From NCBI GenBank assembly GCA_029256365.1, contig JAQSYB010000089.1, positions 1 through 7,939 of the forward strand: a stretch of 7,939 nucleotides of DNA. Reading direction: 5' to 3'. The notes below the pieces were generated by a model, which ran no database searches, was not told where the DNA came from, and worked only from the letters and a program-made list of their open reading frames with translations. The DNA comes from Clostridia bacterium (GTDB taxonomy: Bacteria > Bacillota > Clostridia > Lutisporales > Lutisporaceae). Positions within the stretch are counted from its first letter, which is position 1; every line of letters begins with the position of its first letter. Below are positions 6,408 through 7,939 of this stretch, in pieces. Both the position numbers and the translations under genes were made by a program.

Positions 6408-7742
6408 TTAGAATTTCAATATTCCTAAAGCATTTAAGAATACGATTATAACTGCGATAGGTGCAACATATTTAATCATTATTGTCCAAAAAGCCTTCAG
6501 CTTAAAAGGAATCTTTCCTCCGTTTGTAATTTCTGCGACAGCCTTATCTATGCCCCAAACATAACCTATGAAAATACACATTAATATTCCACCAAGTGGT
6601 AGAAGTATATCTGATATAAACACTAAGAAGTCAAATATATTGTATCCAAATATCATTATTCCTGACCATATTCCCATTGATAAGGAAGCAGGAATACCAA
6701 TTAAGAACATGAATGAAGAAAGTATTACAACAGCCTTGGTTCTGCCCCACTTATGATGGTCCTGCATATATGCAACTGTAACTTCAAGAAGTGATATAGA
6801 TGAAGTTAATGCTGCAAACAATACAAGTATGAAGAATAATATTCCAAATACCCATCCAAAAGGCATTTTATCAAATACCTGAGGTAATGTAATGAACATT
6901 AGTCCAGGACCTGCTCCAGGCTCAAACCCAAAGGCAAAAACTGCTGGAAGTATCGCAAAGCCTGCTAATAATGCGACCACAGTGTCTAACACGGGTACTA
7001 TGATAGAATTCTTTTCAAGAGTCTCTTCTTTACCTAGGTAACTGCCATAGGTTATGATGCAGCCCATGCCGAGACTAAGCGAAAAGAAAACTTGACCCAA
7101 TGCTGCCACCACAGTTCCCGCTGTGAGCTTTGATATATCAGGGGTGAGGTAGAATGCTATTCCTGCAGCTGCACCTGGTAATGTTATAGCTCTAATTGAA
7201 ATAATAATAAGTATAACAAATAAAGCTGGCATCATAAATTTACAAGCTTTCTCAATGCCTCCACCTATACCTTTAAAAACAATAAGTGCAGTAGCAGCCA
7301 TAAATAACATATTCCAGAATATTGGTGCCACAGGATCTGATATAAAGCTTCCGAAATATGCAGCTGTATCTGCAGGTATTCCTCCTATAACTGTCTGATA
7401 CAAGTAATTAAGAACCCAACCTCCAACTACGCTATAGAAAGATAGTATAACAAAACCTGCAATAACGCCTATTCCACCAACAAATGCCCATTTTTTGCTG
7501 ATTCTCTGATATGCATTGTATGAGCTTAATTGTGTTGATCTTCCTATAGCCATCTCTCCAAGCATGATTGTAAAGCCGATAAACAATACAATCAATAAAT
7601 AAACTAGAACGAAAACGCCTCCACCATTCTTACCTGCAAGATAAGGGAACTTCCAAAGATTACCAAGCCCGACAGCCGAACCTGCAGCCGCCATAATAAA
7701 TCCAAAATTCGAACCCCATTGTGCTCTTTTTCCGTTTTCCAT
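6408..7742 (-). CDS. Neurotransmitter:sodium symporter (NSS/SNF family) amino-acid transporter
   Basis: A sodium-coupled amino-acid importer of the LeuT fold in the cytoplasmic membrane. It has 444 residues and about 11 predicted membrane spans (roughly 11-35, 41-66, 87-118, 137-156, 165-184, 205-235, 247-272, 295-327, 335-356, 360-393, 418-441), like the shorter bacterial members such as MhsT rather than 12-span LeuT. Key motifs: the unwound TM1 stretch AAGSAVGLGNLWKFPY (19-34) followed by NGGG; GEMAIGR in TM2; FFSLSLGMGCIITYGSY in TM6; and TSS (313-315) in TM8 for the second sodium site. Lys31 replaces the Arg that forms the outer gate in LeuT. Asp253 in TM7 lies near the chloride-site position, suggesting chloride independence (inference). 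GGGAGG lies 7 nt before the ATG. The gene converges on the AGCS gene and shares its terminator, so it is a separate transcription unit. The substrate is unknown; hydrophobic or aromatic amino acids are common in this group. Confidence 0.95.
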   Translation of the reverse strand: MENGKRAQWGSNFGFIMAAAGSAVGLGNLWKFPYLAGKNGGGVFVLVYLLIVLFIGFTIMLGEMAIGRSTQLSSYNAYQRISKKWAFVGGIGVIAGFVILSFYSVVGGWVLNYLYQTVIGGIPADTAAYFGSFISDPVAPIFWNMLFMAATALIVFKGIGGGIEKACKFMMPALFVILIIISIRAITLPGAAAGIAFYLTPDISKLTAGTVVAALGQVFFSLSLGMGCIITYGSYLGKEETLEKNSIIVPVLDTVVALLAGFAILPAVFAFGFEPGAGPGLMFITLPQVFDKMPFGWVFGILFFILVLFAALTSSISLLEVTVAYMQDHHKWGRTKAVVILSSFMFLIGIPASLSMGIWSGIMIFGYNIFDFLVFISDILLPLGGILMCIFIGYVWGIDKAVAEITNGGKIPFKLKAFWTIMIKYVAPIAVIIVFLNALGILKF

Positions 7743-7939
7743 TGATATGCCTCCCTTTCAATTTATAGTACTTATTTCATCTTATAATCTGTATAGACAA
7801 TAAAAATAAACAATCTAGATTATTATAATTATATATCAATCAAAATTATTGCAGCTTTGTAACTTTAAAATACATGCATCCTTAAATCGATTATATTATT
7901 TATAGGCCAATAATGCAAATAAAATAGTTTAATAGACAC
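7743..7939. other. AT-rich region upstream of the NSS carrier, no gene seen
   Basis: No credible reading frame, tRNA or riboswitch-like structure was recognised. Only the ribosome binding site of the NSS gene (7750-7755) is clear. Several TATAAT-like sequences exist on the minus strand, but none has a well-spaced -35, so the promoter could not be placed. Confidence 0.5.

Noticed and set aside
7784..7823. Inverted repeat ATAATCT...AGATTAT upstream of the NSS gene
   Set aside because: The arms are short and AT-rich with a 26-bp spacer, which is expected by chance in this composition.

Overview
The window looks like chromosomal DNA of a low-GC anaerobic Firmicute, probably a clostridial lineage. 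The evidence is AT-rich intergenic DNA, strong GGAGG-type ribosome binding sites, sigma-A-type promoters, a molybdopterin enzyme of the anaerobic respiration type, and sodium-coupled amino-acid carriers. No species call can be supported from the sequence alone. No RNA gene, insertion sequence, CRISPR array or phage gene was seen.

Layout. Positions 1-2054 (minus) hold a DMSO-reductase-family molybdopterin oxidoreductase that runs off the left edge. Its reading frame is broken near 480-510: the N-terminal part reads 474-2054, and the C-terminal part continues, fully open, in another frame down to position 1. Just upstream on the same strand is a GntR/FCD-family regulator (2109-2774), probably the first gene of that operon. 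A 250-bp AT-rich control region (about 2775-3031) separates it from a divergent plus-strand unit: a RocB-like M20 metallopeptidase (3032-4714), then an alanine/glycine:cation symporter of the AGCS family (4807-6315). A 28-bp perfect palindrome (6357-6384) forms a terminator between this unit and a convergent minus-strand gene for a neurotransmitter:sodium symporter (NSS) family carrier (6408-7742). The last 197 bp are the AT-rich upstream region of that carrier.

How the parts may work together (inference). The regulator sits between the oxidoreductase and the peptidase/AGCS unit, and the shared region contains promoters in both directions and palindromes shaped like GntR operators. It could therefore control both units in response to a small carboxylate or amino-acid ligand. 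The peptidase would release amino acids from a peptide or amide substrate, while the AGCS and NSS carriers take up amino acids with sodium. The oxidoreductase may once have used a related substrate, but as sequenced it cannot be made full length.

The points most worth a second look are the frame break in the oxidoreductase, its histidine in place of the first Fe-S cysteine, and the three candidate operators in the divergent region. I did not find a clearly new multi-gene system.
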